Source: Larix kaempferi (taxonomy: Eukaryota > Streptophyta > Pinopsida > Pinales > Pinaceae). From it: a stretch of 64,000 nt of DNA. Where the stretch lies: the NCBI GenBank assembly GCA_027924585.1, contig BSBM01000125.1, positions 7,151,001 through 7,215,000 of the forward strand, written 5' to 3'. A program made the translations under genes and the position numbers. Positions 11,040 to 22,218 of this stretch are shown in pieces (position 1 is the first letter of the stretch; each line of letters starts with the position of its first letter). The notes below the pieces were generated by a model that was not told where the DNA came from, did not search any database, and saw nothing but the letters and a program-made list of their open reading frames with translations.

Positions 11040-11865
11040 TACACTAGTGGTATGTATACACTAGTGCATATACTATCCATATACAGTAGTGTATATTCCA
11101 TAGGCATATTTAGTGTATATTTTAGTGTATATATTCTAGCATATATACACTAGCACATACATACAAGCTATATACACTAGTGTATATGTTGTACTATACA
11201 CTAGGCAAATACACTAGTGTATATTCTAATGTATATACAATGTATATACTAGTGCATATTTTCTAGTGAATATATTTAGTGCATATATTCTAATGTATAT
11301 TCTAGTGTATAGTGTATATACTAGGCATATACACTAAGCATATACACTAGTGTATATTCTAATATTCATTCTAGGCATATACACTAGTGCATATTCTAGT
11401 GTACACACATATACACTAGTATATACTACTGTATATTATAGGAATTTAGCTCATAGGTATATATACTAGTATATACATATAGTAGGAATATACACTAATT
11501 ATATACAATATGCTAGGAATATACACTAGCATATACACTAGTGTATACTCTAGCACTAGGCATATACACTAGTGTATATTCTAGTGCATATACACTAGTG
11601 TATATGCTAGTATATACACTAGGCATATAGTTACATAGGCAAGCATATACACTAGTGTATATTCTAGTTGTATATACAAATATTTGGTACACTAGGCTTG
11701 ACATATCCAATTTTTGAATTTCTAACTAAATTAAGAGTTGATATGTGGTGCTTTCATGACTATGACATTGATCCTAATGGGAGAATACTCATGGCAAGCA
11801 TGAAGAAAATTGATTCCCTAGCTTAGTAGCATGAAGAAAATAATCTTGTTATATATACTAGTGTA
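11040..11865. repeat. Palindromic ACTAGTGTATAT satellite
   Basis: Many copies of TATACACTAGTGTATA (a perfect 16 bp palindrome) and its derivatives (ATATACACTAGGCATATA, TATTCTAGTGTATA) fill 11040-11700. The spacing is irregular rather than strictly tandem. The array resumes at 23992 after Copia-1. A non-repeat flank (11690-11865) is homologous to 25050-25210. Confidence 0.85.
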
Positions 11866-12459
11866 TGTTGATGTATATGTAACTTCGGAATGTATTTCAT
11901 TTATATATTTATTGTACTCCTATAGAGATGTGGCATTCCTCTATACGGAAGTGTCGTCATTTGTATTGACAAGTGTCGCAAGTGTGTTAACTTGTCGATG
12001 GGTTATTAGACCACCATGTGTGGGGTCGGCCCTGATTTATGTAACATGTGGTTATTGTACCTAGCTAGACAAGTCGGCCCCATAAGGTTATTGGGCAAAC
12101 AGAACAAGTATAAATAGAGATCAGGAGATCTCTATTTGGATCACTCAGAAACTCATTCTTCCTTCACTTGGAAAGTGGCGCACATGTGAGGAGGAGGATC
12201 ACCTGCTAGTAGAAGACTATCTCTGTGTATTTGATTGTACTTTGGTTGAGCCATTGCTCTTTCTATCTCTGAGGAAGTTGTGGGGTTTTTCACCTTAGGG
12301 TTTTCCCCATAGAAACTCTGTGTGTCTATTGTCTCTCATGCTTTTGATTCTTGTGATGATTGACATGCTTGTTATGATTGATATGCATTGATATACTGTA
12401 CATGTTGTTCTCTCAATAAAGATCCTAGAGTATTGTGAATTAATGCTCAAAATTTAACA
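11866..12459 (+). repeat. Copia-1 5' LTR
   Basis: 594 bp. It matches the right LTR at 23398-23991 with scattered substitutions, so the insertion is not recent. It contains a stretch (TCGGCCC, GGTTATTG, TATAAATAGAGA) with a plausible TATA box, TATAAATA, near 12110. Confidence 0.9.
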
Positions 12460-12471
12460 TGGTATCAGAGC
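12460..12471 (+). other. Copia-1 primer binding site
   Basis: TGGTATCAGAGC immediately follows the LTR. This is the usual plant copia primer site for initiator tRNA-Met. Confidence 0.9.
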
Positions 12472-13034
12472 TAACCTGAGAAGAAGACATTGTGCAGTGA
12501 CGAAAAATAGGGTTTCTTGTTTATTGGATTTTTCTCCACAGATTTTGGAAAAGAAGTATAGTATATTGAATCTACTCATCAAGGAGAATCTATCTGTCCA
12601 ATCATAATTCAATTCTGAGCATTTTCAGATTTAGCCCTAAAAATTAGGATTTCCAAAAAAATAGGAATTTCTGAAATCTGAAGACATATCTAGAAGATCC
12701 TTGGAAAACTCGAAGTTTATAGCTTTGGATCGATATTTTTGGATGGGTAGATCTCCAGGAAACTCAAACCCTAATTCAGGGTCCTCCCTAGTGAACCCGG
12801 GAGGACAAAAAGGAATTTCTGAAGGGTAAAGCTTTGCAGATCTCAAATTCTGAATACACCAGGATGATCAAATCATCAAGGCGCATCTTTCTATCCTTTC
12901 AGAAAGTTGAAATTCACATTTTGAATTTTTAGGTTTTTTTCAACAAACCCTAATCCGGGACCAGATCCAGTTTTCAGCAAATCAAGTGGTAAGATCTAAA
13001 TCTTTTCTATTTCCATTTGAAGTACTCTTTAAAG

Positions 13035-13960
13035 ATGTCTCACCACACCAAGCTTGAGGATAAGCTTGAAGGGGCTGATAACTTTCGAACCTGGAAGTAT
13101 AGGATTGGGTTAATCCTGGAAGAGAATGAGTTTGACTCATACATAAAAGAAGAGATCCCTATCCCAGAGGATGAAGAGACTAAGGTATTTCATAAGAAGA
13201 ACTTGGTCAAGGCAAAGAGAATCATTGCTGATTCTATCAAAGACCATCTCATACCACATGTGTCATTTCTGAAGACACCCAAGGAGATGTTTGACTCTTT
13301 GACCAAGCTATTTCAAGGGAAGAACATAAATCGAAAGATGACTCTACGAAATCAATTGAAAGGGGTCAAGCTGCTGAATTGAGAAACCATTCAATATTAC
13401 TTCTCCAAAGTCTCTCAGATCAAGGAACAACTTGAAGCAGTAGATGAAGTGGTGGATAATGGAGAAATTGTGATGACCACTCTGAATGGCCTACCTAGGT
13501 CATGGGATTCCTTTATCCAAGGAATTTGTGAAAGAAATAAATTGATCTCCTTCAGTAGACTATGGGAGGAGTGCTCACAAGAAGAATCTAGGCTTGTAGC
13601 TCGAGAAGAAAAGATGTGAAGTGAAGATCAAGCTCTCGCAGCTCACACCAAAAGAAGCAAGCCTAATAGGGAGCACTCTCAGCAAAAGAGATCCACTCAC
13701 TATCACCAAAAGAATAAGAAGGACCTAGGGTGCTTCACATGCAATGAGAAGGGTCACTTTGCTTTAGAATGTCCCAAGAAAAAAAGAGATAACAACAACA
13801 ACAACAACTCCAGCAAGAAGAAGAAGGGCAGCAAAAGAAAGTTCCATGCTCATGCTATCGAAGATGATGAACCTCCAAAGAAGAAGGCTAGGGAAGAAAG
13901 TGATGATGACTCATCAAGTGAAGAAGAGTATGTTCTAATCTCTACTCTCACAGGTACTAT
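13035..13960 (+). pseudogene. Copia-1 gag
   Basis: It starts MSHHTKLEDKLEGADNFRTW. It follows the copia gag (UBN2-type) pattern, with KEMFDSLTKLF and the zinc knuckle CFTCNEKGHFALEC near 13735-13776, then a Lys-rich and acidic linker. TGA codons near 13380 and 13618 interrupt it. Reading through both leaves one frame, so the breaks are point mutations. Confidence 0.8.
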
Positions 13961-13977
13961 CTCTCATGGTTGTAATG

Positions 13978-14360
13978 ATTGGCTTATTGATAGTTGGGCT
14001 TCCAAAAACATGATTGGGTTTAAAGAATCTTTTGTAAATCTATCTGAACATGAATCACCCCATGAAGTGAAACTTGGGGATGACTATCAATACCCCATCA
14101 AAGGAAGTGGTGAAGCCTCCTACAACCTAGATTCTGGAAAATCTTTGAAGATGAAAGAATTCCTTTATGTACCTGGGCTCAAGAAGAACCTTCTCTCCAT
14201 CTCTGCATTGGATGCAAAAGGCATGAGGGTTGCATTTGTAGATGGCCAAATCCTAATGTGGCCAAATGGTAAAACTATTGATGATGCAGTGGTGATTGGA
14301 GAGAAAGAGGGAGGATTGTACAAATTGAAGGGACAACCTGAACATGCCATGGTGACATGA
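13978..14360 (+). pseudogene. Copia-1 protease region
   Basis: The active-site region reads WLIDSWASKNM where copia proteases normally have D-S/T-G-A. The Gly is Trp (GGG to TGG is one change). Downstream, FLYVPGLKKNLLSISALDAKG is the typical segment after the protease. The frame stops at 14358-14360, and no integrase follows. Confidence 0.75.
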
Positions 14361-14500
14361 AGACAAAGATTCATCCATAGTCATGAATCACATAGAGGTA
14401 TGTATAAATTGTTTTTGCAAAGGTTAACTTGTGAGTTATGTAGGTCATTGAAGAGAACAAGAAAACATTGCTAGACATAACTAGCAAATATGGTGACCAG

Positions 14501-15491
14501 GTATGTGTTTCTTATATCATAGGATCTCTTATATAAGTATGCATGACATGATTGATGATGATTATTCATGAAGTCATAGGTTTGAATAATCATGGGTGTA
14601 TGCATATTATGTTTCTTACCTTAATTGATGATATGACTAGCCAGAAGAGTCATAGGGTTGGGTAATCATGGATTTAGGTATATTATGACTAACCATAAGA
14701 GTCCTTGAATACTAATACTTATTATTTTTGTTTGAAATGATCATGACTATACATGTTTAAGATTATTGTGTTTTGATAGTATCAAGATTATATTAATGAA
14801 TGTGTGATTATGTATGAGACCTCGAGGATAACACAATAGTGATACTAATAAGCATGCATAGACACCAATGATGAATATAAGTTCAAGGACTGGTACTCCA
14901 GGAAGCAAAGATCAAGAAGGAGCACACTCCAATAGTTTCTGCAAGGATGCAGAGATTCAGAGGGAGTTGACCATCTTTCTACATTCCACAACAGAAAGGT
15001 GTAGAATAAGCTAATTCAGTAGCTCCTGCAAGGAAGCAAAGACTCAGAGGGAGTCCATCCAACAAACAAACAAACATAAGTATTTCAATTATCATTTCTT
15101 GCACATTTGTTTGTTTAAATAATATTGTTCAATGATGTATATTCTTATGTTCCTAGACTTAGGATATGTATTATTAGAATGATTGCATTAATGAACATTA
15201 TACTACTAATATGCATGTGATGGGTAAGTGGCCTATGGCACTGTACAACATTCCATTGCTACTTATCTAGAATGAAACATCTTTACTGACATGTTGGGAG
15301 TAGTGAAAACTCTTAACAATGTTCTAGTAGAGATTGGAAGGCATCTAGAAAGTTACAGGATATGGATGAATGTTGTATTGAGGCATTGGCTAAAATAATT
15401 GCATGACTGTATGACATATTTCTTTATGTGTAAGAATTTGTTTTGAAAATTATGAGATGTTTCTAATCATGCAATTTAAATTTTTTTGTAG
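14501..15491 (+). other. Intron-like non-coding block replacing integrase in Copia-1
   Basis: An AT-rich 991 nt stretch separates protease from RT, exactly where integrase should be. It begins CAG|GTATGT and ends TTTTTTTGTAG|GA, both good plant splice sites. Another donor-like GAG|GTATGT lies at 14398. The homologous block in Copia-3 (30176-31102, minus) keeps the same boundary words. Short direct repeats (AAGCAAAGA, CAGAGGGAGT) occur inside at 14900-15060. I infer an intron or a lineage-specific replacement; neither is proven. Confidence 0.5.
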
Positions 15492-15521
15492 GATAGATCG
15501 TATACCATCACCTAAAAAAGA

Positions 15522-17053
15522 ATGACTACAACATTTGTTCCAGCAACAAAGATATCTATTGAAGATATTGAAGTTCCCAGGATCTGGGATGAAGTAATGG
15601 AAGAATGCCATGATCCATCGATCATGAAGAATGATGTTTGGGATGTAGTCCCAATACCTGAAGGGAAGTCTGTTGTGACTTCCAAATGGATCTACAAGAT
15701 CAAGCATGCTGCAGATGGCAGCATAGAGAAATACAAGGCAAGATTTGTAGCTCGTGGCTTCTCTCAGAAAGAGGAAATAGATTATGAAGAAACTTTTGCT
15801 CCTATAGCCAGATACACTTCCATCAGATCAGTACTTGCTCTGGCTATAGTGATGAAATGGAAGATACACCAGATAGATGTCAAGACTACTTTCTTGAATG
15901 GTGTAGTTGAAGAACAAGTGTATGTGGAGCAGCCACTTGGTTCTGAGACACATGATGGAGAGTCATATATGTGCAAAACTTGGTATGGTAGGATAGACAG
16001 CTTTCTATCCAGTTTGGGCTTTACCAAGAGTAAAGCGGATTCCAACCTTTACCACAAGGTTGAGGAAGGCAATCCAATGATACTACTTTTGTATGTGGAT
16101 GACCTATTTATTACAAGAGAAGATAGATTGATTGTCGACACGCAACAGAAGCTTGCTGCAAAGTTCGAGATGAAGAACTTGGGGATGGTGCACTATTTGT
16201 TTTTATGGAGGTGTGGCAGAGTGCAGATGGAATCTTCCTTAGACAAGGGAAGTATGCAGTAAAGATCCTGAAGAGGTTCAAGATGATGTATTGCAAGGAC
16301 ATGACCACACCTATGACATCGAACCTGAAGCTTCTGTGTGATGCTTCATCTGTGCCGGTTGATGCTACGATGTATCGTCAGATGATTGGGTCCTTGATGT
16401 ACCTGACGAATACGAGACCAGATATTTTCTTTGTGGTGAACACATTGAGCCAGTTCCTGATGGATCCCATAGGTGTTCACCTGGTTGCTATAAATCATAT
16501 CCTGAGTTACCTGAAGGGTACGGTTGATTATGGGCTCAGGTATGATGTGAATCAAAAGTTTAACCTGCAAGGTTATGTTGATTCAGATTGGGTACGCAGT
16601 GCTGCAGATAGGAAGAGCACTTCTGGATGCTGCTTCAGTATGGGATCAGGTGTGATCTCTTGGTTTAGCAGGAAGCAATCCTGCGTAGCACTGAGTACAA
16701 CCGAAGCAGAGTATGTTGCAGCTTGTTTGGCTAGTTTTGAGGTAGTATGGCTTCGGAATCTACTGTCTGAGTTATTTGATCTACCGCTGGAGGCTACTAG
16801 TATCTTTTGTGACAACCAAAGTTGTGTGAAGCTGTCCGAGAACCCGGTGTTCCATGACAGGTCAAAACACATAGAGATCAAATATCACTATATCAGGGAT
16901 ATGGTGCAGAGAGGAGTAGTGAAGCTCCTGTATGTTGCGACAGATGAGCAGATTGCAGATGTGCTAACGAAGCCACTAGCCAGAGTGAAGTTCGATTACT
17001 TCAGAGAAAGGCTTGGAGTTCTTCAGATTGATGACACTTTGAGGAAGAAGTGA
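15522..17053 (+). pseudogene. Copia-1 reverse transcriptase/RNase H
   Basis: Two overlapping frames together hold the RT and RNase H domains. RT motifs are KARFVARGFSQKEEIDYEET, QIDVKTTFLNG and the catalytic LLLYVDDLFI. RNase H motifs are GYVDSDWVRSAADRKSTSG, VALSTTEAEYVAAC and the tail HIEIKYHYIRDMV. A frameshift near 16205-16260 splits them, and about 45 residues seem deleted within RT after YMCKT (near 15978). The end is KPLARVKFDYFRERLGV at about 17010. Confidence 0.85.
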
Positions 17054-17154
17054 TGGACACATTTGTAGGAGCCATTCCGAGCATGGTGACAGGAGGATCC
17101 TTCCATGGCTGTGGATGTAAGCGCTGGATGATGAGCATCAGGACGATGTTCGAG

Positions 17155-17520
17155 TTTCTGCTATGTATGATCAGTTGGATCATTTATATGCATGTATGTA
17201 CGCATCATGTTGGATGTTGGATATGATTAGTTGGATCATTTATATGTATGTATGTACGCATCATGTTGGATGTTGGATATGATCAGTTGGATCATTTATA
17301 TGTATGTATGTACGCATCATGTTGGATGCTAGATATGATCAGTTGGATCATTTATATGTATGTGTGTACGCATCATGTTGGATGCTGGATATGATCAGTG
17401 GGATCATTTATGTATGTATGCATCATGTTGGATGCTTGGACCTTGTATCTGTATATGTATCAGGTGGATACGTTGTATGATCAGGTAGATCATGTATATT
17501 GATATGTATCAGGTAGATAC
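17155..17520 (+). repeat. About 60 bp tandem repeat in Copia-1 3' region
   Basis: About four to five copies of a unit containing ATGATCAGTTGGATCATTTA and GTACGCATCATGTTGGATG follow the RNase H stop. Each includes the near-palindrome TGATCAGTTGGATCA. The last copies are degenerate (CAGGTAGATCATGTA). The left end of Copia-2 lies immediately after at 17521. Confidence 0.8.
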
Positions 17521-18057
17521 TGTAAGTTTTAAACCTTAACAGTGAAGTACAAACTCATATGATTCTTAAGCATTAACAGAAAATACACAATGGCACACAC
17601 ATTACACAGAGATTTTCACCTGGAAACCCTTAACCGGGAAAAAACCAGCCAAACTTAGAGCCGCATAGCTCCTTTTTCATTATATGTTTATTTTACATGT
17701 ACAATACAATAAATGGTATTCTGCAGCATCTAAAACCCTAATTCGTTTACCCGAATTAGGTTACAACCCTAATTCCTTTTACCGGAATTAGATTATAGTA
17801 CAATGGGTCGAAAATCGCGAAAAAGCAAAAAGCAACCCAAAAAATTTTGCGCTCCGCGCGGACTCCGGGGGCCTAACGGCCCCCTCCGTGTCGTTTCGGA
17901 ACCTAACGGTCCGAAATGAAGGGGGTGGGCCCTGTCGGGCTACCCCCCCCTCTAAACCCCCCCCCTCCGGACGCGCCCGGCGCAGGCGAATCACTAGTGC
18001 CGTAGGGATCGTGTTTTACACGCAGCGACCATGTGAAGAGATATAACATACCCAACA
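17521..18057 (-). repeat. Copia-2 3' LTR
   Basis: 537 bp. A GC-rich core contains two adjacent hairpins with the same TAAC loop: GGGGGCC-TAAC-GGCCCCC (17867-17884) and TTTCGGAACC-TAAC-GGTCCGAAA (17894-17916). The same pair is in the other LTR at 22565-22614. Confidence 0.92.
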
Positions 18058-18103
18058 TTCTCCCACTTGTTGTTCTCTTCACATACAGGAGAAATTTATG
18101 ACT

Positions 18104-21100
18104 TCAACAATTCAGGGCAACAATGCCCATGTTCTCTTTACACCAAGAGAACTTCTGAGTACTCACAGACTTTGTCAAAGAGTCTGCAACATTTACCAAA
18201 GTGTCAACCTTCTCCAGCAACACTTTGTTTTGTTCAACCATGTCTCTGACGAAATGGTACTGCACATCAATGTGCTTTGTCCTTGAGTGATAAGCAGGGT
18301 TCTTTGCTAGAAATATTGCACTTGAGCTATCACAGCCAATCTTTACTGCATCCTGAACAAAACCAATACCTGAACACAATCTTTGCAACCATACAGCTTC
18401 CTTACTTGCATGGGTAGCTGCCATGTATTCAGCTTCTGTAGTTGAGAGTGCAACTACAGCTTGTCTTCTACTCATCCAACTGATTGCTCCTCCAAATAGA
18501 TTAAAAACGTAGCCACTTGTAGATCTTCTGTGATCAAGATCTCCAGCCCAGTCAGCATCAGCAAATCCTTGTATATTTATCTCTCTGTTTAGACCGGGTC
18601 TTCCTTGGTAGCAGATTGCAGAATCTGTAGTGCCACGCAAATACCTGAAGACCCTTTTTACTGCAGTCCAATGTTCCTTACCTGGTTTTGACATGTATCT
18701 ACTCAAAACTCCCACTGCATGGGCTATATCTGGTCTAGTACATACCATGGCATACATCAGACTGCCAACTGCACTAGCATAGGGAACATGAGACATGTCC
18801 TCTACCTCTTCTTGTGTAGTGGGACACTGTTCTGCAGATAACCTTACACCTACAGGAATGGGCACCTTCACTGGTTTGCTTTCCTGCATATTAAATCTCT
18901 TCAATATCGTTTCAACATATTTCCTCTGATTTAACCAGAGTTTCCTGTTTTCACGATCTCTTTTTATTTCCATGCCCAAAATGAAATTTGCAGCACCAAG
19001 ATCTTTCATGTCAAATTCAGATGACAGCTGATTCTTGACATCCTTGATGATTTCTTTGTTGTTTCCAATTAGCAACATATCATCAACATACAATATTACA
19101 TAAATAAAATGATCACCAATTAGCTTAAAATAAACACAGTGATCAGCTTTGCTTCTTGAGAAACCAAGTCCCAGTATATAAGTATCAAATTTTTGATACC
19201 ACATTCTGGGAGATTGTTTCAAACCGTAGAGAGACTTTTTCAGCTTACAGACAAGCTCCTTTCTTCCTTTCACCACAAACCGTTCTGGTTGCTTCATATA
19301 GATCTCTTCATTAAGATTTCCATGTAGGAAAGCCGTCTTTACATCCATCTGTTCTACTTCAAGATCAAAAGCAGCAGAAATAGATAAAAGAAATCTAATG
19401 GAAGTCAATTTTGCAACAGGTGAAAAAATCTCACCAAAATCGATGCCCTCAATTTGGGAGTAACCTTTCGCAACTAGTCGAGCCTTGTACTTCTCCACTT
19501 TACCTGCTGCATTTAACTTCTTCTTGAATACCCATTTGCTTCCAATAGGCTTTCTTCCTTCTGGCAACTCAACCAGATCCCATGCCTCATTTTTGTCCAA
19601 GGCATCCATTTCTTCTATCATGGCCTTCTTCCATAGTTTACTATCTTCTGAATCCATTGCCTCTTTAGCAGTTCTAGGATCATCATCAGTAATAGATAAC
19701 ACAAAATTAGAACGAAAATCAGGGGGACTGTACCTTTCAACTTGCCTTCTTTCTCGGTCAGATCTCCTCAATACCGGAGTCTGTGGATCCGCCTCTTCAT
19801 CTGATTCAGACGATTCTGCCTCCTCATCTGATTCAGACGAATCTGGTTCCTCAAAAGAGTCACCTCTTTCATCCTTGATATCAAAGTGTAGCTTCTCTGA
19901 ATCCTTTTCCTTTGGTACATCCTCAATCTTGGAAGTGCTTTCAACTTCTCTGAAGATCACATCTCGACTGTAAACTGTTTGCCTTTTTACTGGGTTCCAC
20001 AGCTTGTAACCTTTCACTCCATCCTTGTAACCAATGAAGATACATTTTTCTGCTTTATTATCCAACTTGCTCCTTTTCTCCTTTGGAACATGTACAAAAG
20101 CATCACACCCAAACACTCTAAGATGAGAGAGAGAGGGTTTCTTACCAGTCCAAACCTCATGAGGTGTCTTGTCAACCAACGCTGATGTGGGTGTCCTATT
20201 CACTAGGTAACACGCAGTGTCAACAGCTTCTGCCCAGAATTGTTGTGCTAGCCCTGCACCACTGAGCATACTCCTTGCCTTTTCCATCAATGTCCTGTTC
20301 ATCCTTTCTGCAACCCCATTTTGTTGAGGTGTGTATGGAGTAGTCTTCTGCCTTGCTATTCCACACGTTTTACAGAACTCCTCAAATTCACTTTCACAGA
20401 ATTCTCCGCCGTTATCTGTTCTGAGTACTTTTATTTTCTTCTCAGTTTGATTCTCTACAAGAGCCTTAAATTCTTTGCATCTATTAAAAACCTCAGATTT
20501 CTTACGCAGGAAATAAATCCAAGTTTTCCTTGAGAAATCATCTATAAATGAAACATAATACACAGATTTACCAAGTGATGGAACAGGCACAGGTCCAAAA
20601 ACATCACTGTGTATTAACTCTAAGATTCCTTTAGCTCTTACAACACCAGATGAGAATCTTACTCGATTCTGTTTACCATATAAGCAATGTTCACAGAAAT
20701 CAAAATCTAATGTGAAATCAGACATGCCTTCAGCCATACTTTTACCTTGTAATAGTCGAAGACCCTTTTCTCCAATATGTCCCAGCCTTCGATGCCATAG
20801 TGATGTCTTCTCACTAGAGACAGTAAGGACTCTGTCTCCTTCATTTTTACCCTCAGAAACAATAGTGCTGTTACATCCATTTTTGAAGGTGCTTCCCAAC
20901 AACTTGTATAGAGTTCCAATCCGAACTCCCCTCATCAGCACCAATGACTCTCGAACCATCTTGCATGTGTTCTTTTCAAATAGAGTTTTCACACCTGCAT
21001 CATCCATTTTACTTACAGATATAAGGTTTCTAGCCAACTTTGGAATGTGCAGAACCCCGGGAAGAGTTTTAACCCTTCCATCTTTGAGCAGTAGCTTGAC

Positions 21101-22090
21101 CTTTCCTCGACCTATGATTTTCGCTACCGAGTTGTCTCCCAGAAATACATCTCCTCCATCATACTTTTCGTATTCAGAAAACCACTCCCTGTGAGGAGTC
21201 ATATGATAAGACGCACCTAAGTCAATCAACCACGAATCATGCTCTGCATGTGTACTTGAAGATGCCAGATACACATCTCCTCCTTCCTCTGTAGATTCTT
21301 TCCCATCTGCGGATGGAGCATCATTAGGTCCTCTACTTTTATCAGTAATTTTCGATTTACAATCCTTCTTGTAATGCCCAGCTTTTCCGCACTTCCAGCA
21401 TTTTCTTACAGAAGGTCCTGGAGATTTAGATCTCCCTCTAGATTTAGATCTACCACCTGAAGACTTATTTTTAGATCTGTCTCCAGGGCGACCTCTGACA
21501 AATAAGGCATCCTTGGCTGAACTATCTATGGATCTCCGCCTCATTTCCTCCGATAGTAGGGATGCAACCACATCATCGAAGTTTAGCGTGGTTGCATTAC
21601 TCCCAATAGCAATGACCAGATTATCCCATGAATCTGGCAAAGAGCACAACAGACTAATACACTTTTCATCATCATCAAGTGTAATACCAACAGATGTCAA
21701 CTGACTTACCAGAGTATTGAAGGCGTTTAGATGCTCTGATACAGAGTCTCCATCAATCATCCTCAGAAGGTACAATTTCTTTCGCAGAAATAACTTATTT
21801 ACCAGGGACTTTGACTGATACAGATTTCCCAGTTTGTCCCATAGCTTCTTTGCACTGTCTTCTCCAGCTACGTTCACCAATACCGAATCTGCGAGGCAAA
21901 GACGAATGGTGCTCCTTGCTTTTCTTTCCAGCTTTTCCCATTCTTCTTTTACCGCTCCAGAGGGCATGGTACCTGGATCTACTGCGATCCATTGTTCTCT
22001 ATCTACCAGAAGATCTTCCATCTTGAGCTTCCATAGCTCAAAGCTCTGACCATTAAATTTCTCAATCTGGAATCTAGAACTGCTCGCCAT
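18104..22090 (-). CDS. Copia-2 gag-pol polyprotein
   Basis: A single 1328-residue frame starts at the ATG 22090-22088. Domains in order: copia gag (FNGQSFELWKLKMEDLL, residues 13-200); zinc knuckle CWKCGKAGHYKKDC near 230; protease with LIDLGASYHM near 290; integrase zinc motif (HRRLGHIGEKGL...CEHCLYGK) near 440-480; integrase core with HSDVFGP, LRTDNGGEF and QQNGVAERMNRTL near 490-600; RT with KARLVAKGYSQ and ILYVDDMLLIG near 870-1030; RNase H with GFADADWAGD and ALSTTEAEYMAA near 1180-1240. Length and motifs match the Tnt1-like copia polyprotein. One oddity is Leu in place of Ser/Thr in the protease D-S/T-G-A triad, which may inactivate it. Otherwise it appears able to encode all functions. 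Confidence 0.95.
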   Translation of the reverse strand: MASSSRFQIEKFNGQSFELWKLKMEDLLVDREQWIAVDPGTMPSGAVKEEWEKLERKARSTIRLCLADSVLVNVAGEDSAKKLWDKLGNLYQSKSLVNKLFLRKKLYLLRMIDGDSVSEHLNAFNTLVSQLTSVGITLDDDEKCISLLCSLPDSWDNLVIAIGSNATTLNFDDVVASLLSEEMRRRSIDSSAKDALFVRGRPGDRSKNKSSGGRSKSRGRSKSPGPSVRKCWKCGKAGHYKKDCKSKITDKSRGPNDAPSADGKESTEEGGDVYLASSSTHAEHDSWLIDLGASYHMTPHREWFSEYEKYDGGDVFLGDNSVAKIIGRGKVKLLLKDGRVKTLPGVLHIPKLARNLISVSKMDDAGVKTLFEKNTCKMVRESLVLMRGVRIGTLYKLLGSTFKNGCNSTIVSEGKNEGDRVLTVSSEKTSLWHRRLGHIGEKGLRLLQGKSMAEGMSDFTLDFDFCEHCLYGKQNRVRFSSGVVRAKGILELIHSDVFGPVPVPSLGKSVYYVSFIDDFSRKTWIYFLRKKSEVFNRCKEFKALVENQTEKKIKVLRTDNGGEFCESEFEEFCKTCGIARQKTTPYTPQQNGVAERMNRTLMEKARSMLSGAGLAQQFWAEAVDTACYLVNRTPTSALVDKTPHEVWTGKKPSLSHLRVFGCDAFVHVPKEKRSKLDNKAEKCIFIGYKDGVKGYKLWNPVKRQTVYSRDVIFREVESTSKIEDVPKEKDSEKLHFDIKDERGDSFEEPDSSESDEEAESSESDEEADPQTPVLRRSDRERRQVERYSPPDFRSNFVLSITDDDPRTAKEAMDSEDSKLWKKAMIEEMDALDKNEAWDLVELPEGRKPIGSKWVFKKKLNAAGKVEKYKARLVAKGYSQIEGIDFGEIFSPVAKLTSIRFLLSISAAFDLEVEQMDVKTAFLHGNLNEEIYMKQPERFVVKGRKELVCKLKKSLYGLKQSPRMWYQKFDTYILGLGFSRSKADHCVYFKLIGDHFIYVILYVDDMLLIGNNKEIIKDVKNQLSSEFDMKDLGAANFILGMEIKRDRENRKLWLNQRKYVETILKRFNMQESKPVKVPIPVGVRLSAEQCPTTQEEVEDMSHVPYASAVGSLMYAMVCTRPDIAHAVGVLSRYMSKPGKEHWTAVKRVFRYLRGTTDSAICYQGRPGLNREINIQGFADADWAGDLDHRRSTSGYVFNLFGGAISWMSRRQAVVALSTTEAEYMAATHASKEAVWLQRLCSGIGFVQDAVKIGCDSSSAIFLAKNPAYHSRTKHIDVQYHFVRDMVEQNKVLLEKVDTLVNVADSLTKSVSTQKFSWCKENMGIVALNC

Positions 22091-22218
22091 TCTTTAAAGA
22101 AAAATAAATCACCGCTGCAAAGCTCCCACTGAAACCAGGTTTATCACAAATCCAAGATCGAGCCAAACCCTTGGAAACAAAGGCGTCCCTCTGAACCCAA
22201 AAATGCTCTGATACCAAA

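Noticed and set aside
12460-12471. TGGTATCAGAGC and its copies as part of a tRNA gene
   Set aside because: They sit next to LTRs as primer sites; no cloverleaf surrounds them.
18104-22090. Many plus-strand frames of 60-160 codons inside Copia-2
   Set aside because: They are antisense shadows of the intact gag-pol frame.
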